Origin: Hoylesella saccharolytica JCM 17484
Lineage (GTDB): Bacteria > Bacteroidota > Bacteroidia > Bacteroidales > Bacteroidaceae
DNA length: 64,000 nucleotides
Direction: 5' to 3'
NCBI RefSeq assembly: GCF_000614205.1
Contig: NZ_BAKN01000003.1
Span: 98,231 to 162,230, forward strand
Shown: positions 20,762-30,233 of the stretch, piece after piece
How positions within the stretch are numbered: the first letter of the stretch is position 1
Layout: the number at the start of each line of letters is the position of its first letter
Program-made: the position numbers and the translations under genes
Notes under the pieces: model-generated
What the model was told of the DNA's origin: nothing
Database searches by the model: none
What the model saw: the letters and a program-made list of their open reading frames with translations, nothing else

Positions 20762-20893
20762 ACTATTTAGTGATTATTTCACACTGTAAAGATCGCTTCA
20801 ATAAAAATTATAAGGTGAAGGATTACTCAAAAAAGAAAACGCGGTTGCAAAGATACAATCGCGTCTTGCTAACTAGTATTAACTATTTATATA

Positions 20894-22519
20894 TTAGAAT
20901 CTATAACCTACAGTGAATAATAACTGGCTTCTTTTATTACTGACATTCACGGGATTTTCGATATTATCATCAGCTGTAGCTGTATCTCCAGCTTTGCCAA
21001 ATCTCCCATTGTTAAAGTGTTAAACGGGTGAAACTCGCCTTTTTTCATTGCATACTGATAAGCCAAATCTAAGTTAACCTTACCCAGTTTAAAACCTACT
21101 CCGCACGTATAGCGATTGGTAGCTTGCCAGTTAACATAATCAGTTGAAGTGGTGAGCACATGACCAGGAGAAGCTATATATCGATAGTCTACCATATTTT
21201 TTATTCCATTCTTGTTGTACATAGGTGAAAGGTAATTATAGCCTAAACGCAGCGCTAACTGGGGTATAACTCGAAATTCCATACCGAGCTTAAAGGTCGA
21301 AACACCACGTAAAACGCTTTCAATATTACGCTTCATTTGAACATCTCTGCTACTTAATTCATAAGTACCCCATGCTGAAGCCTCGTATCCATCAGTAGTT
21401 CTTATATCGCTGGCACCATAATCAGCATACTCGTAAGAAGCCCCGAGTGCCAAGTAATTACCGATAGTATGACCTACACTGAGTCCGAACCTCCAAGGTG
21501 TAAAGAATTTAAAATCGTAAGAATCTACAAGTACTTTTTTATATCCGCTATTATAAGCCGAAGAAGGGTCCATATCATAATTCATTTGTACATACCCCCT
21601 GGTTGTCAGACTATAAAATGTCGGGGTAGCAATGGAAAAGCCCAAACGTAATGGAGAGCCACCAATAGGACGAAAAATAATTCCTGCTTGGATATCATAT
21701 CCTGATCCAGTAATTTCCCTATCGTTGATTAGTCCTAAACTGTTTAACTTCTCCTTATTTGCATCCATTTGTTCTTGATACTCGCTATAACTTCTATAAT
21801 GAATATCCTTAATACCAAGCGTAAGCCCCAAATACACTCTATCGTTTAAATTACCACTTATATTGAAATCATAATTTCCTATATATCCTGATGTATTCCG
21901 ATTAAAAATATAATCTGTGGCAGGGTAATTCACATATACATCCTTGCCATGTTCATCTTTCATAGTAATAACTTTCGTCATATACAAGTCATCAAGATAG
22001 CTGTAGGTTTGGTCCTTACTACTGCTAAATACCCCATTTTTAACCTTTTGATAAACCGATTTGTTTTGTGATGAAACATAGGTAGGCTTACCATCGACGA
22101 TATATTGTTGAAATCGATCTGCTGCATTTAAAATCTGGTTGAAGTTCTTTCCTTTATGATAATTAAAAGAAAAAGTTCAAAAACGAATTATCTTCATCTC
22201 GCATAGTATAGACAAAACCTATCTGATCAAAGCTCATGTTTGTTTTATTACCTTTTCCAAATGTCTTAGCATCTCTTTGGGTAACAATTCCTAATGAAGT
22301 ACTGATCATTGATTTTCTGAACAAACCAATACCTGCTGGATTACTTCCTATGGTTGAAATTTCGGCTCCTAATGCATCCATAGCACCTCCCATGCCCACA
22401 TAGCGGGCTGTTCCATTAAGGTCATGATTTGCAAAAGATGCATTCTCATAGGTTTCTTGTGCACACACAAAACCTGAGACCAAAGCAAAAGCAATGGTAT
22501 ATAAATATTTATATTTCAT
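20894..22519 (-). CDS. Outer-membrane FadL/OmpP1-like barrel protein, two 1-nt frame breaks
   Basis: Corrected length 541 aa. It has a signal peptide ending near VCAQ, a Gly-rich N-terminal part (GTARYVGMGGAMDALGAE, SNPAGIGLFR) typical of the FadL/OmpP1/TodX group, alternating beta strands, and a C-terminal aromatic ending LLFTVGYRF. It probably transports hydrophobic compounds. The frame breaks at A5 on the plus strand (22170-22174, one base too many) and at TTT 20993-20995 (one too few). Correcting the second moves the stop from 20947 to 20894. It follows the Tyr/Gly-rich gene by 23 bp and is likely co-transcribed. Confidence 0.82.
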
Positions 22520-22542
22520 AATTTTCGTTGTTTAAAAATAGA

Positions 22543-23537
22543 TTATCTTCGACCTCCAAATTGACCACTGCCTCCACTGGAATGCGAACCACCAGAGAAA
22601 CCACCGCCTCCACTGCTACCACTGACAGAACGTGAACCGCCAAAACTTCCTCCGAAGCTGCCACTTCCAAAACTACTTTCTCTGTCATAGCTACGTGTTG
22701 GTGTAGACGTTTCTAAGCGTCGACCACCAAAACGACCATCATCAGAAGTGGAATATGAACGTTGGTGTGAACGAGTTGCCCTTGAATTTTGTTCTGACCT
22801 TGAGCCACCAAACACTCCATCAAATCTACGTTCAATACCGGTACGTGAGGCAACACTTATTGGACGATTGTGATAAGTTACCACGGGGGCACTCCATCCA
22901 TACCCATAATAGCCGTCGTAATAGGGACTATAGCCATAATAATAGGATCCATATCCATAATAATAGGATCCATATCCATAATAATAAGGTCTACCCCAAC
23001 CATATCCGTAATAGGGATAATACCAATAATCATACCATGCGAATAGTAGCCACGCCAATAGCCTGCATAACCACCATACCAAGGGTCGTATAAATCCCAC
23101 CCCCAACGTGAGTAAGGATAGTATCCATAGTATCCAAAGAACCAAGGATCATAAAATCTGCTTACTCGGCGACTGTATATATAGTCGTCTTCATCATAAT
23201 AATCTCTGTTTCTACGAGTTTTACTATACTTTTTTCTTGTTTTTCCTATATAAGAAGAATCTGGATATACTCCTTTTTCTCTATCAAAGTCGATAATATC
23301 ATTACCTATTGAATCGCTTCCTACATTCTGAGTCGCTTTATGATAAACGCCTCTACGATTATATTCATCTATATTTCGGTTAGAACCGGCATAATAAGAA
23401 TTTATCTCCCCAAAACTACTGCTAGTTATCTGATGTCTAACCGCTTTCTTAGGGATAAAATACAAATCATCGTCCTGAGCCATTACGGTAAATGGTATGA
23501 GGGCTATCAGAACGGAAAAAATATTGATCTTTTTCAT
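22543..23537 (-). CDS. Secreted Tyr/Gly/Ser-rich protein, frame broken by a 1-nt deletion
   Basis: Hypothetical exported protein of 331 aa after correction. It has a signal peptide (MKKINIFSVLIALIPFTVMAQ), an N-terminal region with conserved-looking KKAVRH and NRRGVYHK, then a Tyr/Gly/Trp/Pro-rich stretch (repeated YGYGSYYYGYG) and a Gly/Ser/Arg tail (SFGGSRS, GQFGGRR). Homologues occur in Bacteroides without known role. The frame breaks near plus-strand 23037, where one extra T gives SHWYDYWYYP. The repeats encode short tandem DNA repeats of 21 bp near 22940-22985. Its neighbour downstream is an outer-membrane barrel, suggesting envelope location. Confidence 0.75.
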
Positions 23538-23652
23538 ATTAATAACTCCTTTCTTTCTAATTTTATTTTACTTTACTGCAAAAATACCATACGAATACTA
23601 TGCAAAAGTACGGATTTTCCCTAAAGAGATGTAGGCTTTTCCCTATTTTTTA

Positions 23653-23660
23653 TAAATTTG
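23653..23660 (+). promoter_or_regulatory. -7 element of prmA
   Basis: TAAATTTG, 23 bp before the chosen prmA start. No clear -33 element. It supports the start at 23684 over the upstream ATG at 23600, which would lie before this element. Confidence 0.5.
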
Positions 23661-23683
23661 TCTTCGAATTTAACTTAATCTAT

Positions 23684-24559
23684 ATGAAATATCAAAAAGC
23701 CGAATTTATGATTAATTGTAAAAATGAGGATAAACCTATCGTTATCGATTTGGTGATCAGTATTGCAGGAGAAGCGGGGTTTGAATCATTCGAAGATCAT
23801 CTGGATAAGGTTGTTGGATATGTGCAACCCCATCTTTTAAATAGAGAGATATTAACTTTAGAACTTCAAAACTTTCCTGTCAGTGATGTGGAAATAAGTT
23901 ATGAGCTGCAATCTGTTGCTGATATTAACTGGAATTTGGCATGGGAAGAAAGTGGTTTTGAACCTGTTTATATAAATAAGCAATGTGTTGTCTATGACGC
24001 AAAACATACAAGTCAAAGTCAGTTAATCGAAGATATTCCTATCAAAATTGGAATAGAAACTCAGCAGGCTTTTGGTACAGGAACCCACCCTACGACTCAA
24101 ATGATGCTCAAACAAATTTTACAACTTGATCTTAATGGAACTAATGTGCTCGATTGTGGTTGTGGAACGGGTGTGTTAGGTATTGCTGCAGCTAAAAAAC
24201 AAGCACAAAAAATTATTGCATATGATATTGACGAATGGAGTGTTAACAACACGCAGCATAATGCTTACATCAATAACGTTTCCAATATTGAGACTTTTAA
24301 AGCAGATAGCGCTATTTTAAGTCGCATAAAAATTCGATTTGATTTGGTGTTGGCAAATATCAATCGCAATATACTCTTAGCGGATATGCCAACTTTCTCC
24401 AGTGTAATGAAATCAGGTGGAACACTTGTTTTAAGCGGGTTTTATAAAGAAGATTGTGCATTATTATTAGCAAAAGCTGAAAGTTTAGCCTTGAAAGCAA
24501 CTGACTACAAGTATCAAGATCAATGGGCTTGCTTTGTTTTCAAAAAGGAAAAGAATTAA
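23684..24559 (+). CDS. prmA: Ribosomal protein L11 methyltransferase
   Basis: SAM-dependent enzyme that trimethylates ribosomal protein L11. 291 aa from MKYQKAEF, the usual start in the order. The N-terminal substrate domain is followed by NWNLAWEESGFEPV, then AFGTGTHPTT and the SAM loop LDCGCGTGVLGIAA near residue 150, and LANINRNIL, the family's NPP-like post-motif. It is a single gene, converging with the XRE regulator. Confidence 0.93.
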   Translation: MKYQKAEFMINCKNEDKPIVIDLVISIAGEAGFESFEDHLDKVVGYVQPHLLNREILTLELQNFPVSDVEISYELQSVADINWNLAWEESGFEPVYINKQCVVYDAKHTSQSQLIEDIPIKIGIETQQAFGTGTHPTTQMMLKQILQLDLNGTNVLDCGCGTGVLGIAAAKKQAQKIIAYDIDEWSVNNTQHNAYINNVSNIETFKADSAILSRIKIRFDLVLANINRNILLADMPTFSSVMKSGGTLVLSGFYKEDCALLLAKAESLALKATDYKYQDQWACFVFKKEKN

Positions 24560-24575
24560 AAAGAAACAGCAGAAA

Positions 24576-24598
24576 AACTTTTGGCAAATACAAAAGTT
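24576..24598. terminator. Possible terminator between prmA and XRE gene
   Basis: 8-bp arms AACTTTTG and CAAAAGTT with a 7-nt loop between two converging genes. The stem is AT-rich and weak. Confidence 0.4.
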
Positions 24599-24655
24599 AG
24601 ATTTTGACAGTGTTCCAAAACTCTATCTGCCTTCCCAAAAATGTAAAATCCAATT

Positions 24656-25123
24656 TTATTTACCTACCTTACTATCTGGATAGAATGATTCCCATGTCTG
24701 GTCATCATAAAATATTCGGATTTCAGTTACCCGTTTCTGTGGTTTCTCTATAATTTTTACAGCAGGCTGTTCTGGTACCTGGCGGGCATATGAGTTAGAT
24801 TTCTCGTTCGAGGGTGAAAATAGAGAAGGAGTTGAATGCTCATTGGAGAAATGAAGAAGCGATGTTTCAGAAGCCTTATTATTCGAAACTTGATTAGGCA
24901 TTTTATCCTCACCTTCGACATACATATCTCCAACACCAAACATTAACCAATCGGTAGATATTCTCGGAATTTTATTCTTTATGGCTTCAACAATATTAAT
25001 TGTAGGTTTAGTTCGTTCATTAAAGATACTACTAAGCAATGCCGGTGACATGCCAATAAATTGTGCAAAGGTTTGTTGAGTCATATGCTGGCTCTCCATA
25101 ATTTTTCTTATACGATCTTTCAT
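24656..25123 (-). CDS. XRE-family transcriptional regulator
   Basis: 155-aa DNA-binding protein. Residues 1-65 form a Cro/CI-type helix-turn-helix: QTFAQFIGMSPALLSSIFNERTKPT, continuing to WLMFGVGDMY. The rest is a Ser/Asn/Glu-rich linker with a short C-terminal segment (RVTEIRIFYDDQTWESFYPD) that may mediate assembly. Targets are unknown. A palindrome overlaps its own -7 element, so autoregulation is plausible. It sits alone behind a 970-bp AT-rich gap. Confidence 0.85.
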   Translation of the reverse strand: MKDRIRKIMESQHMTQQTFAQFIGMSPALLSSIFNERTKPTINIVEAIKNKIPRISTDWLMFGVGDMYVEGEDKMPNQVSNNKASETSLLHFSNEHSTPSLFSPSNEKSNSYARQVPEQPAVKIIEKPQKRVTEIRIFYDDQTWESFYPDSKVGK

Positions 25124-26096
25124 TATTTATAATAGTAATGAGATGTGAGAGAATAAAACATTGAACCTATAAATTTGATTTTACAAAGGTAAAACATTTA
25201 TTTGAATATTGCAAATTTTAAAGTAAAAGATCGTAAATATGTATGGGTTTCAATATTTAAATTGTAAAGAATTTAAAATTTAAATACTTTAATACGGATT
25301 TAAGCATCAATAAAGTCCCATATAATTTTATATATAACCTTTCATTGAAACAACTATAATATAATTTTACAAAGATCTGATTATATGAAACTTATATATT
25401 CTATAAATAATAAAGATAATAATAAAAAGACAACAATTTCGAGTAGAAATCGAGAGACTTCTAATATTTTATTGAATGTAATATTATAATATGCTGGAAA
25501 ACAAGAATATATACATAGGAATACGTACGTTATTTATATGTATTTACAAAGATAAATAGAAAGATTTACTATGAAATATTACTTTAAAGGGTGAAATTTA
25601 ATTTTCGATACAAGTATAATCCCGCATTACAATTTTATATTTTGATTTCGCGTGATATAGATATTTACAGGGTTTACATTTATGTATTTAAAAATATAAA
25701 GTAGAATATTGTAAATATAATTGTTTAAGTGGCGTATGATTCTAAGTATAGAAAGATCATCTTATTAGGTAAAAATAGATAGTACTATTGAAAGAATAAG
25801 ATCACAAATCATCATATAGAATGTGCTATAATTCAAAATTTAATTCTATAAATGATGTAAGAAAAAATACCATTTAAATTTCTACTCTCTCTAAATATAC
25901 AATACTAAAATAAAAACATGAATAAAAAATAAGATCTAGAAATTTATAGATGAAAATACATTTGTATATTTACCCCCCCCCTTAAAAATCAAATATTTTC
26001 AAATAATTTTTCTGCATCTATTTACGACTTTGATGTAGAATGGGAGAAATAAACTTTTTTTAGCGGATCGCTTTTTACTTTTTATTAAGCCTGACC
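25124..26096. other. 970-bp AT-rich gap without genes
   Basis: Very AT-rich DNA between the XRE gene and the end of holA (both minus strand). No plausible coding frame on either strand. It holds the XRE promoter, three TTTACAAAG motifs (25180, 25366, 25544), the last also a minus-strand -7 TATCTTTG (25554-25547), and a run of nine C (25973-25981). Otherwise I see nothing. Confidence 0.7.
25179..25215 (-). promoter_or_regulatory. XRE promoter with overlapping palindrome
   Basis: On the minus strand: -33 TTTG (25215-25212), 20-bp spacer, -7 TACCTTTG (25191-25184), a very good match. The 16-bp sequence TTTTACAAAGGTAAAA (25179-25194) is an inverted repeat covering the -7 element, a likely operator. 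Confidence 0.65.
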
Positions 26097-27125
26097 TTAA
26101 TGCAGAATAAAGAAAATAAGTTCTTTCATTAGATCCCCTACTGGAGTATTAGGATTATCAAGACCTTTGCTTTTAGCGTCAATCTCTCTTATTTTATTAA
26201 TAATGTGCATTGTTTTAACACCCGAAAAGTTTCTCATTCCAATGATATAATCTTTTACTCCCCAAACCGATTTTAAATCAAGAAACTTTGCAATTTCTCC
26301 CTCATTTGTTTTATTAGGTGCATAATAAGCCACCATGAGATTTTGAAAATACATAAAAAGTAAAGGTAGAAAAGCAAAGATAGAGCCGGCTTTAGGATTC
26401 TTATCAAAGTATTGAATAATCTGATTAACCTTATAAATATCCTTATTTATGACTGCATTACGCAATTCAAATCCGTTAAAATCTTTACTAACTCCTATTT
26501 GGCATTCCACGATTTCGGGGGTGATACGTCTGTCTTTATCAGACAAGGAAAGAAGAACTTTGTCAAGTTCAGACGTTAAACGATTTAAGTCAGAGCCTAT
26601 ATGCTCAGCAATCATGTTGGCCGATTTATCATCAATTGTGGTACTTTGCAATTGCAAATATCCTTTGATAAAAATAGGTAATTCATAATCACGTTTTTTC
26701 TTACTCTCAAACACCACACCAACAGCTTCCGCTTTTGCAATAATTTTTTTTCGTTTATCTATCGTTCCATTTTTGTAACACAATACAAGAATAGTTGAAG
26801 ATACAGGTTTTTCGAGATACTTTTCAATCGGCTCAAATGAACGTATTGTCTGTGCTTCCTTTATAATTACCAGCCGATGTTCAGCCATCATGGGATATGC
26901 CTTGCAAAGATCAGCAATTTGAACAGCTGTAGTATCTGCACCAAATAAAATGGTTTGGTTAAAATCCCGCTCTTCGGGTTGTAACACTGTATCAGAAAGT
27001 ACATCGGAAATCTTATCTATATAATAAGATTCATCACCCATTAATATATAAATAGGTGAAAATCTACGTTCTTTTATGTCACGTATAATGCTATCAGCCC
27101 CTTGTACCGGTCTTTTTTCAGCCAT
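26097..27125 (-). CDS. holA: DNA polymerase III delta subunit
   Basis: 342-aa clamp-loader subunit that opens the beta sliding clamp. N-terminal RecA-like fold with FSPIYILMGDESYYIDKI, the central IKGYLQLQSTTIDDKSANMIAEHIGSDLNRL and the helical C-terminal collar. Expressed divergently from the HsdR_N-like gene, as in other Bacteroidales. A minus-strand -7 TAACTTTG is at 27279-27272. Confidence 0.92.
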   Translation of the reverse strand: MAEKRPVQGADSIIRDIKERRFSPIYILMGDESYYIDKISDVLSDTVLQPEERDFNQTILFGADTTAVQIADLCKAYPMMAEHRLVIIKEAQTIRSFEPIEKYLEKPVSSTILVLCYKNGTIDKRKKIIAKAEAVGVVFESKKKRDYELPIFIKGYLQLQSTTIDDKSANMIAEHIGSDLNRLTSELDKVLLSLSDKDRRITPEIVECQIGVSKDFNGFELRNAVINKDIYKVNQIIQYFDKNPKAGSIFAFLPLLFMYFQNLMVAYYAPNKTNEGEIAKFLDLKSVWGVKDYIIGMRNFSGVKTMHIINKIREIDAKSKGLDNPNTPVGDLMKELIFFILH

Positions 27126-27185
27126 AAATTATTTACAATTGGTCAAGTAGTTGCTAAAACACAATTTATGACCGACTATTTTTCG

Positions 27186-27193
27186 TAACTTTG
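27186..27193 (+). promoter_or_regulatory. -7 element of the HsdR_N-like gene
   Basis: TAACTTTG, about 90 bp before the start codon, in the divergent gap with holA. No clear -33. Confidence 0.4.
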
Positions 27194-27284
27194 TAGAATC
27201 AAGTTAGATAAGATTACATTAGAAAAATATCCTTTTTCTGTTGCATCTTTCAGCTCGCATACTTTACATTGCAAAGTTAACAAA

Positions 27285-27773
27285 ATGTATCAATTAAACC
27301 TACCGTCTTATCAAATAAAAATATCGGGAACCCAAACACACCCGACTATCTTTGATATTCTTCGTGGCAAGTATGTTTCATTAACCCCTGAAGAATGGGT
27401 AAGGCAACATTTTATACATTTTCTTATTAACCAAAAAGACTATCCTAAAATGCTATTGGCCAATGAAGTTTCTTTAAGTATAGGCAATAAAAACTTACGT
27501 GCCGACAGCGTTTTGTATGATAATGAACTACGCCCACGCATGATCATAGAGTATAAAGCTCCCACAATTCCCCTCTCTCAAAAAGTATTCGACCAAATCA
27601 CAGTCTATAATATGCTTTTACATGTTGACTACCTCATCGTAAGCAACGGACTACAACATGTTTGTTGTAAGATGGATTATCCCAATAATAGCTATAGTTT
27701 TTTAGAAGAAATACCAAATTATACAGTTATTAAAGCTTCTTTCGCCTCATCCTTTTCTCAAGGAGATCAATAG
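27285..27773 (+). CDS. HsdR N-terminal-like nuclease-fold protein
   Basis: 162-aa stand-alone protein resembling the N-terminal PD-(D/E)xK domain of type I restriction HsdR. Core residues are Asp in LRADSVLYDN and Glu-x-Lys in IIEYKAP, with a conserved entry EEWVRQHFIHFLI. No helicase, HsdM or HsdS is present, so it is not a restriction system. It is common next to holA in Bacteroidales and its role is unknown. The transporter gene follows after 32 bp. Confidence 0.82.
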   Translation: MYQLNLPSYQIKISGTQTHPTIFDILRGKYVSLTPEEWVRQHFIHFLINQKDYPKMLLANEVSLSIGNKNLRADSVLYDNELRPRMIIEYKAPTIPLSQKVFDQITVYNMLLHVDYLIVSNGLQHVCCKMDYPNNSYSFLEEIPNYTVIKASFASSFSQGDQ

Positions 27774-27805
27774 AATAGGTTTCGCATTATCAACTCATTT
27801 ATTCA

Positions 27806-28765
27806 ATGAATATCATTAATCTTTTTAAGAAATTTATTTTACCAACCGGACTTGCGATAGGAACTATTGTCTATTTATTATTTTCAAAGGTCACCTTTTT
27901 ACAACCAATAGGTGATATTATAGGCCCTTTTTTGGTAAGCTTACTACCCATTGTTATCTTCATCATGCTTTATATCACCTTTTGTAAAATACAAATTACC
28001 GATTTGCACCCACGTCCTTGGCATTTTATTTTACAAGCAATTCGCATACTATTATCAGTTATTTTTATTCTCCTTATTATACGTACAACTGATGCAACAA
28101 CAAAGTTAATCTTGGAAGGTGCATTTATCTGCGTAATATGTCCTACAGCTGCAGCTGCTCCAGTGATAACCGAGAAGTTGGGTGGAAGTATTGCATCGCT
28201 AACCATTTATACTATTCTGGCCAATATCGTCACCTCTATTATCATCCCCTTGTTTTTTCCTTTGGTCGAAAAAAGTGCAGAAATCAGCTTTTTTACAGCA
28301 TTTATTTTGATACTCAAACGCATCACTTTCGTTCTAATCGTCCCTCTCTGTCTAGCTCTTCTCACAAGAAAATTTTTACCAAAGATTGCTGCTTGTATTA
28401 AGGAAATGAAGAATATAGCTTTTTATCTTTGGGGATTTAATCTTTCTATTATTATGGGCCTTACAATTAAAAATATTTTGAATATTAAAGTTTCTGGCAC
28501 AGTTTTGGTTTGTTTATTACTACTACCCTTGTTTATTTCCATCTCTCTATTTGCCATTGGCAAGATGGTGGGTTATAAATATGGCGACAGTATCAGTGCC
28601 GGGCAAGCACTTGGACAGAAGAATACGGTTGTAGGTATTTGGCTTACAATTAACTTCCTCAATCCAATGGCTTCCATTGCACCTTGTGCATATGTTGTAT
28701 GGCAAAATCTAATAAATGCCTGGCAACTCTGGTATAAGCAGAAATATGGATATTTGCGATGGTAG
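27806..28765 (+). CDS. BASS-like (bile acid:Na+ symporter type) membrane transporter
   Basis: 319-aa inner-membrane protein with about nine or ten hydrophobic helices. The segments CPTAAAAPVITEKLGG and GQALGQKNTVVGIW correspond to the two crossover regions of the bile-acid:sodium-symporter superfamily. The substrate is unknown; no bile acid link can be read from the sequence. It probably forms an operon with the HsdR_N-like gene and, 28 bp downstream, the TerB/J-domain gene. Confidence 0.75.
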   Translation: MNIINLFKKFILPTGLAIGTIVYLLFSKVTFLQPIGDIIGPFLVSLLPIVIFIMLYITFCKIQITDLHPRPWHFILQAIRILLSVIFILLIIRTTDATTKLILEGAFICVICPTAAAAPVITEKLGGSIASLTIYTILANIVTSIIIPLFFPLVEKSAEISFFTAFILILKRITFVLIVPLCLALLTRKFLPKIAACIKEMKNIAFYLWGFNLSIIMGLTIKNILNIKVSGTVLVCLLLLPLFISISLFAIGKMVGYKYGDSISAGQALGQKNTVVGIWLTINFLNPMASIAPCAYVVWQNLINAWQLWYKQKYGYLRW

Positions 28766-28793
28766 GGAACGAACAAAATAACATATATATACT

Positions 28794-29618
28794 ATGACAA
28801 TAGGTAAATGGATTGGTGGATTCTTGGGATTTATTAATGCTGGCCCCTTAGGTGCTTTAGCAGGAATAGCACTAGGAGCACTTTTCGATATGGGACTGGA
28901 TAGGGTTAATCAACCGGGAACCAATGGTGAAAATATCAATAACGAGTATGATAATAATCATTTTTCGCCAACCGGAAACAGGCAGGACACTAGTAATTAC
29001 TATGAAGGACAGCGTAATTCGTTCCTTTTTTCGCTACTTGTTTTAGCTTCCTATGTTATCCGGGCAGACGGTCGTGTGATGCACTCTGAAATGGAAACGC
29101 TCCGTCATTTCTTACGTAACAATTTTGGAAGACTTGCGGTAGAACAAGGCGAACAAATTATTCTTAACCTGTTTGAGCAGCAGAAACGTATAGGACTTCA
29201 CCAATTTAGAGAAATAATACACGAAAGCTGTATGCAAATTGGTATAAATATGGATTACAGTCAACGTCTACAGCTACTCAACTTTTTAACCATGTTGGCA
29301 AAAGCTGATGGCGAAGTGGCGGTAGTAGAGATTGAAGCACTAAGAAATATAGCAGTTTGGATGGGTCTAAATGCGACAGAAGTAGATACCATGCTAAACT
29401 TAAAGAAAGATGATATTAATTCTGCTTACAAGGTATTGGCCGTTTCTCCGTCCGCAACCGACGAAGAAATTAAAAAAGCCTATCGTAAAATGGCACTCCA
29501 ACATCATCCTGATCGGGTTGCAGCATTAGGTGAAGATATACGTTTGGCAGCAGAAAAGAAATTCCAAGAAATCAACGACGCCAAAGAGAAAATTTATCGG
29601 TCAAGAGGACTGGCATAA
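28794..29618 (+). CDS. TerB-domain and J-domain protein (DjlA-like)
   Basis: 274 aa. The N-terminus is a Gly/Ala-rich hydrophobic segment (GFINAGPLGALAGIALGALF), the middle is a TerB/DjlA helical domain (VLASYVIRADGRVMHSEME, ADGEVAVVEIEALR), and the C-terminus is a J domain with HHPDRV. This is the DjlA layout, suggesting a membrane-linked DnaK co-chaperone. The client is unknown. Confidence 0.85.
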   Translation: MTIGKWIGGFLGFINAGPLGALAGIALGALFDMGLDRVNQPGTNGENINNEYDNNHFSPTGNRQDTSNYYEGQRNSFLFSLLVLASYVIRADGRVMHSEMETLRHFLRNNFGRLAVEQGEQIILNLFEQQKRIGLHQFREIIHESCMQIGINMDYSQRLQLLNFLTMLAKADGEVAVVEIEALRNIAVWMGLNATEVDTMLNLKKDDINSAYKVLAVSPSATDEEIKKAYRKMALQHHPDRVAALGEDIRLAAEKKFQEINDAKEKIYRSRGLA

Positions 29619-29763
29619 GTTAATAATTCTTCAAATAACCTCTCTGTTCTACCCTATCATTCTTTGATTGCAGAAAAAAATATTGAAATACACAAGAATT
29701 GTAAACATTCCACTTCTTTAGCAAATATTCTTTAACAAGTATTTTTTATTAGGTAAAAAAACG

Positions 29764-29771
29764 TACTTTTG
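29764..29771 (+). promoter_or_regulatory. -7 element of the Cys/Lys-rich protein gene
   Basis: TACTTTTG, 45 bp before the start. A T-rich block lies upstream but there is no exact -33 match. Confidence 0.5.
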
Positions 29772-29815
29772 TTGCGGGTAATTTACCTCATTAATAAACT
29801 TAAAAAAATAGTCAA

Positions 29816-30085
29816 ATGAAAAGAATGATTTTTAGTGCAGCATTATTGGTTGCTGCTCTCAGTTTTGCTAATGCACAGCAAGCTAGTACAAAGCAAAAGG
29901 CCTGCAAAAAGACAGAACAGTGTGAAAAGGGAAAGTCTTGCAAAGTAAAAGATGATGCTGCTTGTGATAAAAAAGCAGAGAAAAAAGAATGCTGCAAGAA
30001 AAAGGCTGGAGAAGAGAAAGGCTGCTGTAAGAAGCAGGCAGGTGAAAAGAAATGCTGCAAGAAAGCTGCTGAAAACAAAGGCTAA
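29816..30085 (+). CDS. Small secreted Cys/Lys-rich protein
   Basis: 89 aa. A signal peptide (MKRMIFSAALLVAALSFANA) is followed by about 69 residues with ten cysteines and more than twenty lysines. The last third repeats CCKK three times (ECCKKKAGEE, GCCKKQAGEK, KCCKKAA). Such a composition would fit metal binding or a disulfide-rich periplasmic peptide; this is inference. It has its own promoter and a strong terminator, so it is a stand-alone, possibly well-expressed gene. Confidence 0.8.
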   Translation: MKRMIFSAALLVAALSFANAQQASTKQKACKKTEQCEKGKSCKVKDDAACDKKAEKKECCKKKAGEEKGCCKKQAGEKKCCKKAAENKG

Positions 30086-30122
30086 AAACTAGAGAAAATA
30101 AATCTTATTGGATTTATAGTAT

Positions 30123-30151
30123 AAAAAGCAGGCTTTAAAAGCCTGCTTTTT
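30123..30151 (+). terminator. Terminator of the Cys/Lys-rich protein gene
   Basis: Perfect 11-bp arms AAAAAGCAGGC / GCCTGCTTTTT with a 7-nt loop and a T-run, 38 bp past the stop. The A-run on the other side could also serve the converging zinc-ribbon gene. Confidence 0.85.
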
Positions 30152-30233
30152 ATTTTGATGAAAAACGTAAATAAGCACTTACTTAAAATTATCGAAACAT
30201 CAGTAACATTACCTTTACTTTCATATTTCTTTT

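Noticed and set aside
20728..20916. Short plus-strand frame upstream of infC
   Set aside because: It overlaps the infC promoter and the true 3' end of the outer-membrane protein gene once its second frame break is corrected.
27285..27773. Restriction-modification system
   Set aside because: Only a HsdR N-terminal-like domain is present. No helicase, methylase or specificity subunit is nearby, and this lone gene is usual beside holA.
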